DNA of 41,694 nucleotides from JAZKSG01 sp036626215 (GTDB taxonomy: Archaea > Thermoplasmatota > E2 > DHVEG-1): assembly GCA_036626215.1 (NCBI GenBank), contig JAZKSG010000008.1, forward strand, positions 1 to 41,694, read 5' to 3'. Positions 5,806 to 13,378 of the stretch are shown piece by piece. The notes beneath the pieces were generated by a model. It searched no databases. It was not told where the DNA came from and worked only from the letters and a program-made list of their open reading frames with translations. Made by a program: the position numbers and the translations under genes. Every line of letters starts with the position of its first letter. The first letter of the stretch is position 1.

Positions 5806-8667
5806 ATGAAAAAAAACGACAAATTGATAGTAATATTAGGTGTAATAGTACTTATAACAGCCTCAGTAGGAGTATATTATGGAACTCCACAAAAGGGAGA
5901 CGCTGGAACAGCTACGGTAGAAAGTTTCTTCTCTATCTCAGGTACAAATAAAAACATTCCTGAAGCTGTAGAAGTATCAGATGGAGATCCTTTTAACGCC
6001 TTAATAGCCACACCACTAACCGTACATTATAATGATGAGGGAAAAGAGATCATACCGTTATATGTAAAAAATTATACGAATCCATCAGAAGCTGTCTTGA
6101 AGATACAGGAACAATATCTATGGGATGACTATAAAATAACTTCCTTTAAAGATAGTGATTACAAATCTGTGGAAGACTTTTCTTTAAACGTAGCAGAAAA
6201 ATACTGGAAGAAAACCGATGCTGCATTAATAGTTGAAAACAGTAAAAACGGCTATGCTTTGGCAGTAAACGCTGTTCCCATGGCTTCTTATCTTAACATA
6301 CCTGTAATTGTAACTGAAGAAGTTGATGAAGACGTAAAAAATGTTTTAGAAGATCTACAAGTTGAAAAAGTAATCGTATGTGGAGATGTCAAAGGATACA
6401 AAGACAGCTACCGATACCTCAAATATGAAGATGTAGATCAGGTTGTAGATGATTCTATAAAACTTATAACAGAAAAATTTGGAGATGTCAAATACCTCGC
6501 CATGGCCAACCCAATTGATGCATATCCCCCAAAAGTGTTAGAATATAAAACCAAGTATTTTGGCTCCGAATCTGACTGGTCTTTTACTATACCTAATGAC
6601 TATAAGTATGCACGGGTTAAAATCGAGGCGATTTCAGAAGATCGTATTAATTTTAGAGTGGGTGCAAATTTAGAAGACATCCATCCAAAATTACAAGAAA
6701 TAGAACTAACTGACGGAGGAAGCTCCATACCTATAAGAGATAAAAAAGGAAACATAATCAAATATATCTTCTACAGAGAATCCGTTGTTTATGGACGACA
6801 GGGTGTAGAATATAACATCTATGGCCCCACCGACGAATCAGTTCGTGTTACAATCGAAAAAATAGAACATCCAGTAAACCCAATGATGAAAGGGATTTCT
6901 ACCCTAGCACCCTATCTAGCAGCATACCATCAAGGAATGGTGTTCGGAAAAACAGATTTTGCTTTTACAGCAAATGATGATCTTAGAGATGAAGACGGAG
7001 AAAAAATCCCCGGATACTATATGCCTAGATACAATCCTGAACTAACAACCCTCTCAAATAAACACGTTTATGACAATGTCCATAAACCACTAAACAAAGT
7101 TTTATCTAAGATAGCAGATGTCGACATTGACGAAAGAACATATACAAAAGATATAAAATATTTACAAGATTATTATAGCAGCAGAGACTTCAGCATAGCA
7201 TTAGTAGGCGGAGCAACAGTACTACCACAATACATTTACCAAAATGAGCTCGAACCTTTCGGCGATATAGATGGAGACGGAGTCGACGACACAGCATATA
7301 ATTATGGCGGTGGCGGTACGCCAAGTGATGTCATCTATGGAAACATTGACCCAGTGAAATATGATTGGTCTAACATGGCGCAAGACATCTATACCGAACT
7401 ACCTCAAATGGAAAACGTAGTTGGTCGTATAGTTGGCTGGGACGCCCAAGATGCTAATGCGTTAATACTTAGAAGTATCTTCTATGATGATATTATAGAA
7501 AACTTTGAAGGATGGAAAGACAACTTTGCTATATTGATCGGAGGAGGAGTAGATCACCAAAAACCATTGATACCATACAAACTTGAACAATGGTTTGGAT
7601 TGTTTAGCTTTATAGAAAACATTGTAGGCAGCATACCTGCAACACAAGCAATTGCTAGATTTATGGATGCAAATGGACCATGGAAATATGAAACAGGGGC
7701 AACTGAACTCTCTGGCCGACGGGTAAAGGAAAAAACAGCTGAAGCAATGGGTTTTGAACCAAAATTTGCTCTAAAAAGCCATGCTATGATTGAAGGATAT
7801 ACACGGAAAGAATTACAGGAAATCAAAAACAAAAACATAATATTCAAACTACTTACCAACATCGATGATTTAGAAGAAATGGTAGGCGAGCATGTTGTCA
7901 AAGGCGGAGAATATATGGAACATAGCAATTATATTTTTGCAAATGCCCATGGAGCAATTGGAAGTTTTGGAACGGAGGGCCCAGACCTTGCATCAGCAGG
8001 CTTCGATATAAAATTAATACCTGGTAAATGGATAGAGAGGGCAGTTCGTAGAATTACACCACTCTTCGGCGGATGGCTTGGTCCATCTGGCACTGGACTA
8101 ATGGATCTTGGGAAGGGATACACTCCTACCTCAGTTACCGGGCTAGATCTAGGTCCATCGTTCATGTGGTTAGATAGTTGTACATGTGGAAAAATAGACG
8201 GAGTACACCCATACCAAAGTGTCTCCATGGCATTGCTCCACTCAGGTGTAGGAAACTTGGTTGCTTCAACTACAGGTTCAAACATACCTGGAGGATACCT
8301 ACCCGGAAAAGACAAAATGTATGATACACGCTTCTCTGTCTGGAAAGCCCGTCAGGAATGGGAAAAGAAAGCAGAACAAGGAATATATCCAGATCCCCAC
8401 TTTGGTTTCAAAATGTTTGAAGATACGAGTCATTTCCTTAAAGAAGAAGATTGCAGCACAGGCCAAGCATTCAAACAAATGAAAAACATATATCTACCAG
8501 AAGACTTAGAATGGCAGCTATGGTGGACACCCCCTTTGTCATCTGGTGCCACACAAGATAGATATGGACCGCATAAACCAGCAAAATACACAAGCTACTT
8601 TGAATTCACACTTTACGGTGACCCGGCGTTCAACCCATACGAGCCATGTAACGAAGGAGCAAGCTAA
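5806..8667 (+). CDS. secreted gingipain-like (peptidase C25/clan CD) protein with a cell-wall-binding-2-like region
   Basis: 953 residues. An N-terminal hydrophobic helix (about 7-25) is a signal peptide or anchor. Residues about 130-205 (ALIVENSKNGYALAV, LNIPVIVTEE, VEKVIVCGDV) resemble a cell-wall-binding repeat 2 unit. A C25-like part follows: ALVGGATVLPQY, an Asp-rich DIDGDGVDD calcium-type loop, IPATQAI, then His715 in ANAHGAIGS and Cys792 in WLDSCTCG, the His-Gly and hydrophobic-block-Cys pattern of clan CD, with ASTTGSN after it. It ends with the YGDPAFNPYEP motif usual at the end of C25 catalytic units. Likely an exported cysteine peptidase for extracellular protein breakdown; a non-peptidase surface role remains possible. 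A poly-T tract follows the stop. Confidence 0.8.
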   Translation: MKKNDKLIVILGVIVLITASVGVYYGTPQKGDAGTATVESFFSISGTNKNIPEAVEVSDGDPFNALIATPLTVHYNDEGKEIIPLYVKNYTNPSEAVLKIQEQYLWDDYKITSFKDSDYKSVEDFSLNVAEKYWKKTDAALIVENSKNGYALAVNAVPMASYLNIPVIVTEEVDEDVKNVLEDLQVEKVIVCGDVKGYKDSYRYLKYEDVDQVVDDSIKLITEKFGDVKYLAMANPIDAYPPKVLEYKTKYFGSESDWSFTIPNDYKYARVKIEAISEDRINFRVGANLEDIHPKLQEIELTDGGSSIPIRDKKGNIIKYIFYRESVVYGRQGVEYNIYGPTDESVRVTIEKIEHPVNPMMKGISTLAPYLAAYHQGMVFGKTDFAFTANDDLRDEDGEKIPGYYMPRYNPELTTLSNKHVYDNVHKPLNKVLSKIADVDIDERTYTKDIKYLQDYYSSRDFSIALVGGATVLPQYIYQNELEPFGDIDGDGVDDTAYNYGGGGTPSDVIYGNIDPVKYDWSNMAQDIYTELPQMENVVGRIVGWDAQDANALILRSIFYDDIIENFEGWKDNFAILIGGGVDHQKPLIPYKLEQWFGLFSFIENIVGSIPATQAIARFMDANGPWKYETGATELSGRRVKEKTAEAMGFEPKFALKSHAMIEGYTRKELQEIKNKNIIFKLLTNIDDLEEMVGEHVVKGGEYMEHSNYIFANAHGAIGSFGTEGPDLASAGFDIKLIPGKWIERAVRRITPLFGGWLGPSGTGLMDLGKGYTPTSVTGLDLGPSFMWLDSCTCGKIDGVHPYQSVSMALLHSGVGNLVASTTGSNIPGGYLPGKDKMYDTRFSVWKARQEWEKKAEQGIYPDPHFGFKMFEDTSHFLKEEDCSTGQAFKQMKNIYLPEDLEWQLWWTPPLSSGATQDRYGPHKPAKYTSYFEFTLYGDPAFNPYEPCNEGAS

Positions 8668-8682
8668 ACTCCTATCTCTCAA

Positions 8683-8697
8683 TTTTTCTTTTTTTTT
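8683..8697 (+). terminator. poly-T transcription terminator
   Basis: A near-continuous T run (five T, C, nine T) begins 16 bases after the C25-like stop codon, the usual archaeal termination signal. It separates this gene from hypA. Confidence 0.6.
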
Positions 8698-8738
8698 GAG
8701 TAAGATTTAAACACCCTCCACTTTTTCCATTTTTTGTT

Positions 8739-9155
8739 ATGCATGAATGGGCTCTTGCTGAATCTATACTTGCAGCATCAGTAGAAACAGCAAAAAAAGA
8801 AAAATTATCAAGGATTACAGAGATTAATGTTAAACTTGGGGAGCTTCAGCAGATTAATGAAGATATTTTTAAAAAAGCTGTTGAAGATATGATTGATGCA
8901 GAAGGGAGTGAACTTTTAGAGAAAGCTGAGATAAAAATTGAGACTGCTGAAAGCATTATGGAATGTAAAAAATGTGGTCATGTCTGGAAGTTTAAAGATA
9001 TGAAAAAACAGTTTTCAGAGGATGAATCAGAATCTATTCATTTTCTTCCAGAGGTGGCTGTTGTGCATAAAAGATGTTCAAATTGTGGAAGCCCTGATTT
9101 TGAAATTAAACAAGGTCGTGGTGTTACCATTACTTCTATTAAGGGGGAGAAATAG
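8739..9155 (+). CDS. hypA: hydrogenase nickel insertion protein HypA
   Basis: Nickel metallochaperone that delivers Ni to the large subunit precursor of [NiFe] hydrogenase. The strict N-terminal MHE (His2 is the Ni ligand) and a zinc site made of C76-x2-C79 and C113-x2-C116 are all present. The 33-residue insert between the two CxxC pairs is long, as in Thermococcales HypA. 138 residues. It is followed after 6 bases by the ATPase partner gene, the same pair order as in Thermococcus. Confidence 0.94.
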   Translation: MHEWALAESILAASVETAKKEKLSRITEINVKLGELQQINEDIFKKAVEDMIDAEGSELLEKAEIKIETAESIMECKKCGHVWKFKDMKKQFSEDESESIHFLPEVAVVHKRCSNCGSPDFEIKQGRGVTITSIKGEK

Positions 9156-9161
9156 TTTTTT

Positions 9162-9890
9162 ATGGAAGTTAGGACTAGTGTTATTAAAAAACGTCTGCAA
9201 GATGTTGATCATGTAATTGGTGTAGCTAGTGGCAAAGGCGGCGTAGGTAAAAGTTTGATTGCTTCTAATCTTGCTTTGAATCTTTCAGAAGAAAAAGGGT
9301 TTAAAGTTGGTTTGTTGGATTTAGATCTATATGGGCCTTCTTCTCATATAATTCTTGGAGTAGAAGATTTTGATTTTCCTGAGGAAGAAAACGGTATTCT
9401 GCCGCCAAAAGTTGAAGATGTTAGTTTTATGTCTGTTGTATATTTCACTGAGGATAAACCAGGGGTGTTTAGAGGGGAAGACATCACTAACATCATTATT
9501 GAATTGTTAGCCATAACACAATGGCACAACCTGGATTATTTGATAGTAGATATGCCTCCAGGTATAGGCGAGGAAACATTGGATGTTATACGTTTTATAC
9601 CTGACTGTGAGTTTCTTGTAGCTACTACACCCTCTAAGGTCGCTATGGGCTCTGTAGAGAAGTTGTTGAAAATTTTAAAAGAAGTAGACATGCCTGTTTT
9701 AGGAGTATTAGAAAACATGAAAATGGATGACTCAACATTCATTCAAGAATCTATACAGGATAAAGATTTTGATTATCTGGGCGGCATTAGTTTTGACCAT
9801 GATTTAGAAAAACATATAGGGAAACCTAGAGAGTTGTTAGAGACAAGTTTTATGAAAGATTTAAACGATATTGCAGATAAAATAATATAA
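9162..9890 (+). CDS. hypB: ATPase-type HypB (MinD/Mrp family) for nickel delivery
   Basis: 242-residue P-loop ATPase of the SIMIBI class. Deviant Walker A GKGGVGKS at 24-31, LLDLDLYGPSSH switch region, and YLIVDMPPGIGEE Walker B. It lacks the CxxC pair of Fe-S carrier Mrp/ApbC/Nbp35 proteins, and it directly follows hypA. This matches the Thermococcus 'HypB-AT' ATPase, which binds HypA and raises its Ni affinity in place of the GTPase HypB. A GGGGGAG motif precedes the ATG. The call rests on context plus the missing CxxC; a general Mrp ATPase is the alternative. Confidence 0.82.
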   Translation: MEVRTSVIKKRLQDVDHVIGVASGKGGVGKSLIASNLALNLSEEKGFKVGLLDLDLYGPSSHIILGVEDFDFPEEENGILPPKVEDVSFMSVVYFTEDKPGVFRGEDITNIIIELLAITQWHNLDYLIVDMPPGIGEETLDVIRFIPDCEFLVATTPSKVAMGSVEKLLKILKEVDMPVLGVLENMKMDDSTFIQESIQDKDFDYLGGISFDHDLEKHIGKPRELLETSFMKDLNDIADKII

Positions 9891-9915
9891 AAAACTGTTT
9901 CTTTTATAATTCAAA

Positions 9916-9957
9916 TGACTTCACCGCAAAAGTGTGGAAATACCGGTTGAAGTGTCA
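9916..9957. other. long imperfect hairpin downstream of hypAB
   Basis: TGAC (9916-9919) pairs with GTCA (9954-9957), TTCA (9920-9923) with TGAA (9948-9951), and CCG (9924-9926) with CGG (9944-9946), giving 11 base pairs with two small bulges and a 17-base loop. A second small stem (GAAG...CTTC) follows at about 9967-9981. It could be a 3' UTR structure or a small RNA; no known RNA family was recognised. Confidence 0.4.
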
Positions 9958-10019
9958 CAGTCCACCGAAGGTTTAATCTTCCTAAGCCAAAAAATTTATT
10001 TGGAATGTATTAGGTATGG

Positions 10020-10067
10020 TTTTATAAAAAATCTAAGTTCAGATTTAAAGTAAAAAATTAGGGAGGT
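10020..10067 (+). promoter_or_regulatory. promoter and ribosome-binding site of the flavodoxin gene
   Basis: TTTTATAAAAAA at 10020-10031 is a good archaeal TATA box, predicting a start of transcription near 10050, and GGGAGGT at 10061-10067 is a strong ribosome-binding site 9 bases before the ATG. Confidence 0.55.
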
Positions 10068-10076
10068 TCTTTTGTT

Positions 10077-10559
10077 ATGAAAGTTCTCGTTATGTATTAT
10101 TCCAAAACAGGTAACACAGAAAAACTTGCGAAGGAAGTTGCAGAAGGTGTAAAAAATGTTGAAGATGTTGAATGTGTTGTAAAACAGGCGGTGAATGTGA
10201 CTAAAGATGATTTGCTTTCTTCAAACGGAGTTATCGTTGGTTCACCTTGTTATTTTGGTACTATGGCTGCTGAAGTTAAAGAGGTTTTAGATAAATTTGT
10301 GATTATAAGAAAACAGATGGAAAACAAGGTTGGTGCTGCTTTTGCTACCTCTGGCGGCCCGTCAGGTGGTAAAGAAACTACTTTGATATCCATCCTTCAG
10401 GCTCTACTAATATACGGTATGATTGTTGTAGGTGATCCTATGGATGCCACCGGCCATTACGGAACTGCTTCTGCTGGAATGCCCGATGAAAAGGATGCTG
10501 AAAACGCTAGGAAACTAGGGCAGCGAGTGAGCAATGTTGTAAAAAAACTGGGAGACTAA
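10077..10559 (+). CDS. flavodoxin/WrbA-like flavoprotein
   Basis: 160 residues with a flavodoxin fold: the FMN phosphate loop YSKTGNTEKLA at 9-19, GSPCYFGTMAAEVKEVLD in the middle and AFATSGGPSGGKETT, the last typical of WrbA-type NAD(P)H:quinone oxidoreductases. It binds FMN and probably carries out low-potential electron transfer or quinone/oxygen detoxification. It has its own promoter and stands alone. Full WrbA is longer (about 200), so 'flavodoxin family' is safer than WrbA. Confidence 0.85.
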   Translation: MKVLVMYYSKTGNTEKLAKEVAEGVKNVEDVECVVKQAVNVTKDDLLSSNGVIVGSPCYFGTMAAEVKEVLDKFVIIRKQMENKVGAAFATSGGPSGGKETTLISILQALLIYGMIVVGDPMDATGHYGTASAGMPDEKDAENARKLGQRVSNVVKKLGD

Positions 10560-10563
10560 AAAT

Positions 10564-10728
10564 TTATTTCTTTTTGTAAAATCTACATTTTTTAGGACGA
10601 TCATTGCTGTTGGAGGGTTTGTCTATTTTGCAGAATGGTTTTTTAACTATGTTTTGGTCTATTCGATGAAGATCTGAAAGTGCTTGATTTTTCCATTTTA
10701 AATATATACAGTCTTTTTTAATATTCAT
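10564..10728 (-). CDS. small basic cysteine-containing protein
   Basis: 54 codons from ATG 10728 to TAA 10564. The product is very basic, with three cysteines (KDCIYLKWKN, PFCKID, KKCRFYKKK), a spacing reminiscent of small metal-binding archaeal proteins. No strong ribosome-binding site is visible. It sits 115 bases downstream of pckG on the same strand and fills an otherwise empty 283-base gap. Coding status is plausible, not proven; function unknown. Confidence 0.45.
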   Translation of the reverse strand: MNIKKDCIYLKWKNQALSDLHRIDQNIVKKPFCKIDKPSNSNDRPKKCRFYKKK

Positions 10729-10842
10729 AAAAAAATCAGGTATTTCTTGTTTCTTGGTATAAACTCAAGAGTTTAGGTTTTATTTTAATTTATTGTGATA
10801 AAAAAAGAGTTGATAAAAAAAATAGGGAAGATGGAAGAGGAT

Positions 10843-12744
10843 TTAGAAATCCTGGGGTTTTATGTAATCTCCATGTTTTTCCTGTGCTTCTTCCAAACGT
10901 TTTTTCTGTTTTTCAAGTTCTTCAAAAACTATTTTTGGTGTGTCTGGAACACGTTCTTTGTAGATTTTTTTCATCCTTTCTATTTTAGAAAGGTTTTCAG
11001 GTACTCTAAGGGTAAATTGTTGCACGTAGTCTTCTTTTGGGTAGTTTTTGTCTAGTACTTGTTTAAACAGTTTTTTCAAATCTTCGTATTTTGGAATGTA
11101 TCCTGTAGGGGTTTCTATAGCTTCAGCATCTCCATGTACTCTTAGATCCATCCATTTTAGCCATACTCTTTTGTCGTTTTTAGCGTTTAAAAACTCGTTT
11201 GTTTCTTGATCTCGGATGAAATAGTTTACTCCAAAAACTGATGGAGGATTGTCTATTTGGTTTCCAAAGTCTAGATTGTTTTGTACATACCGGCCGATAG
11301 GAAGTGACAAAAAGTCAAGGTTTGACATAGGGCTGAAAGCACGTTCTCCTTCTTTACCAAGGGTAGCTGCTGTAGTTTCCGATTCAAGGCAGGCTCCATA
11401 CATTACGATTCCATGAGTCCAGTCGAATGCTTCTTTTACAGGGACAGAAGTATCTGAATCGCGGCCTCCGTAGATGAAACCATCCACTTCAACTCCTTTT
11501 GGATCATGGAGTTTAGGGGAAGCATTGTCTAGTATATCCATTTTGAATGTAAAACGTGCGTTTTTATGTGATGGAGTTATTTCTTTTCCATCTTTATCTT
11601 TTTTACCGGGATACCATTCACCGGAATGATTCACTCCTTTCTCCGGTACTGGACCAGGTTTTCCATTCCAGTAGTTTTCCCTTTCAGGTGTCACCAACTG
11701 ATTAGTGAAAATAACTTCGTTTGGCTCCGTTATGGCTTTCCATTGAATAGGATCATCATCTGGGTTTATTCCTTCTATGATTCCAAAAATACCTGATTCA
11801 ACGTTTACACCACGTGTTTTACCATCTATATTTCGTAGATATGCTATATCGTCACCCACAATTTTTTCACCTTTCACCATAGCGGTAGAAGTTTTACCGC
11901 ACATGGATGGAAAAGCTCCAGTGAAATAGCTCATACGATCGTTGGGTCCGTGGACACCCATTAGAAGCATATGCTCAGTTAGCCATCCTTCCTTATCTGC
12001 ACGGTTTATTGCGAGGCGCATAGCCAGTTTTTTCAAACCAATTGTGTTTCCACCATACTGCGTGTTAGCACTATAAACTATATCTTCTTCAAGATCTATG
12101 TAAACACGTCTTTTTTCTATGTTTTTACTTACTTTTAAACCAAGTCCTGCTTCTTTTAATTCACCTGCTGAGTGGACAAATTTGAAAAACCGTGCGTCTT
12201 CACCTTGTCTTAGGAATTCTTTGTAACCTTGACGGTAGAGTAAATCTTCGCTATGGGCAACATATGCAGAATCAGTTAGTTGGACACAAGGGATAGAAAA
12301 TGGTGATTCTGTAGGGCCAAGGCAGAAAAATTTGATGTGAAGCTCATGGCCGTTCATGATACCATTCATAATATCATGTATTTCATCTAATCCCTCTTTT
12401 CTTTTTATTGTATTTAACTCGGGCCCTAGGTCTTCTCCGGGAGGTAGAAGAAACTTAGTGCGTTTTTTATCTCTTGCTTGATCGTTATAGCCATCAAAAT
12501 GAATTGTATGGTTATCAGTTGCAAGTTTAGCTTCTTCATGGTTTCCGATAGCGGCTTCACGTGTTTTCTGTAAATCTTCCTCAGAGTCATCATAAACTGT
12601 TATCTTGCTTGGAGCACAGTGATCAACATAATAGGCGATAAAATTGTGAACATCTTCGTTTTTAATTTTATCAAGTTTTTCAAAATCTTCTTCACTTAAC
12701 CTGGATTTAAGAATTTTCTCTGCTTTTTCATTCATATAAAACAT
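10843..12744 (-). CDS. pckG: phosphoenolpyruvate carboxykinase (GTP)
   Basis: Converts oxaloacetate and GTP to phosphoenolpyruvate, GDP and CO2, the entry to gluconeogenesis in the cytosol. The reactive-cysteine P-loop FPSMCGKTSTAM is diagnostic of the GTP type. Other landmarks: GPTESPFS, YGGNTIGLKKLAMRLA, IVGDDIAY, GVNVESGIFGI, NARFTF and YGGRDSDTSVPV, with metal-binding Lys/His residues in the usual order. 633 residues, normal. Two starts compete: ATG 12744 lies 3 bases after GGGGG, ATG 12735 lies 12 bases after it. Divergent from the DUF123 gene. No pyruvate-side enzyme is linked. Confidence 0.95.
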   Translation of the reverse strand: MFYMNEKAEKILKSRLSEEDFEKLDKIKNEDVHNFIAYYVDHCAPSKITVYDDSEEDLQKTREAAIGNHEEAKLATDNHTIHFDGYNDQARDKKRTKFLLPPGEDLGPELNTIKRKEGLDEIHDIMNGIMNGHELHIKFFCLGPTESPFSIPCVQLTDSAYVAHSEDLLYRQGYKEFLRQGEDARFFKFVHSAGELKEAGLGLKVSKNIEKRRVYIDLEEDIVYSANTQYGGNTIGLKKLAMRLAINRADKEGWLTEHMLLMGVHGPNDRMSYFTGAFPSMCGKTSTAMVKGEKIVGDDIAYLRNIDGKTRGVNVESGIFGIIEGINPDDDPIQWKAITEPNEVIFTNQLVTPERENYWNGKPGPVPEKGVNHSGEWYPGKKDKDGKEITPSHKNARFTFKMDILDNASPKLHDPKGVEVDGFIYGGRDSDTSVPVKEAFDWTHGIVMYGACLESETTAATLGKEGERAFSPMSNLDFLSLPIGRYVQNNLDFGNQIDNPPSVFGVNYFIRDQETNEFLNAKNDKRVWLKWMDLRVHGDAEAIETPTGYIPKYEDLKKLFKQVLDKNYPKEDYVQQFTLRVPENLSKIERMKKIYKERVPDTPKIVFEELEKQKKRLEEAQEKHGDYIKPQDF

Positions 12745-12879
12745 TTTCCCCCAGTTAGAATTCCATGTTGCTCAGTGGCTGCTGGTAATGATGAATACAT
12801 ATTTAAAATAAATGGATATCTAAAATATGGCTTTAATAGAAAAGAAATTTGTTTGATAAACTGATATATCAGATATGTT

Positions 12880-13284
12880 ATGGAAGGCAGTTATGTTTTA
12901 GTGATAAAAAACAGCAAGAGTCAAAACATCCAGATTGGAAAACTTAGTGAAATTTTTTTTAAAAAAGGGTTTTATGCATATGTTGGTAGCGCGTTAAACG
13001 GTGTTGAAGAGAGGGTGGAGAGGCATCTAAAATCTTCAGATGAAAAAAAGTTACATTGGCATATTGATTATTTGCTTGATGAAACCGAAATAGTAGAAGT
13101 ATTTTGCAAAGAAAGTGAATATAAGGAAGAATGTAAAATTGCAAATTGTTTTAAAGAGAGATTAAAACCTATATCCGGTTTTGGTTGTAGTGATTGCAGC
13201 TGTGACAGCCATCTCTTTTATGGATCGTATGAAGATATGGTTAGTTGCTCAAAGAGTTCAAATCTCGCCATATATACAAAATGA
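12880..13284 (+). CDS. DUF123 (GIY-YIG-like nuclease fold) protein
   Basis: 134 residues matching the family also found fused to endonuclease III: GSYVLVIKNS, IGKLSEIFFKKGFYAYVGSALN (the GIY-YIG-like pair), VERHLKSS, LHWHIDYLL and the C-terminal CSDCSCDSHLFY cysteine/His cluster. Probably acts on DNA, but the biochemical role is not established. It lies divergent from pckG. A perfect 12-bp palindrome CTGATATATCAG (12861-12872) stands 8 bases before the ATG and may be an operator or just an AT-rich promoter element. Confidence 0.85.
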   Translation: MEGSYVLVIKNSKSQNIQIGKLSEIFFKKGFYAYVGSALNGVEERVERHLKSSDEKKLHWHIDYLLDETEIVEVFCKESEYKEECKIANCFKERLKPISGFGCSDCSCDSHLFYGSYEDMVSCSKSSNLAIYTK

Positions 13285-13378
13285 CTTGATTTCATTAACC
13301 TGATTATTCGCTCAATGCTTTTTGTTTTATTTATATTCAAGCATCATTTGGTTTATAGATCAGATAAGAAAAAATCTA

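Noticed and set aside
9162..9890. Mrp/ApbC Fe-S cluster carrier
   Set aside because: It lacks the C-terminal CxxC needed for cluster binding and directly follows hypA.
10795..11055. Plus-strand Phe-rich frame
   Set aside because: It is the antisense of the charged pckG C-terminus, which accounts for its composition.
12861..12872. CTGATATATCAG palindrome as an operator
   Set aside because: A 12-bp AT-rich dyad is easily met by chance and has no second copy nearby; kept only as a note with the DUF123 gene.
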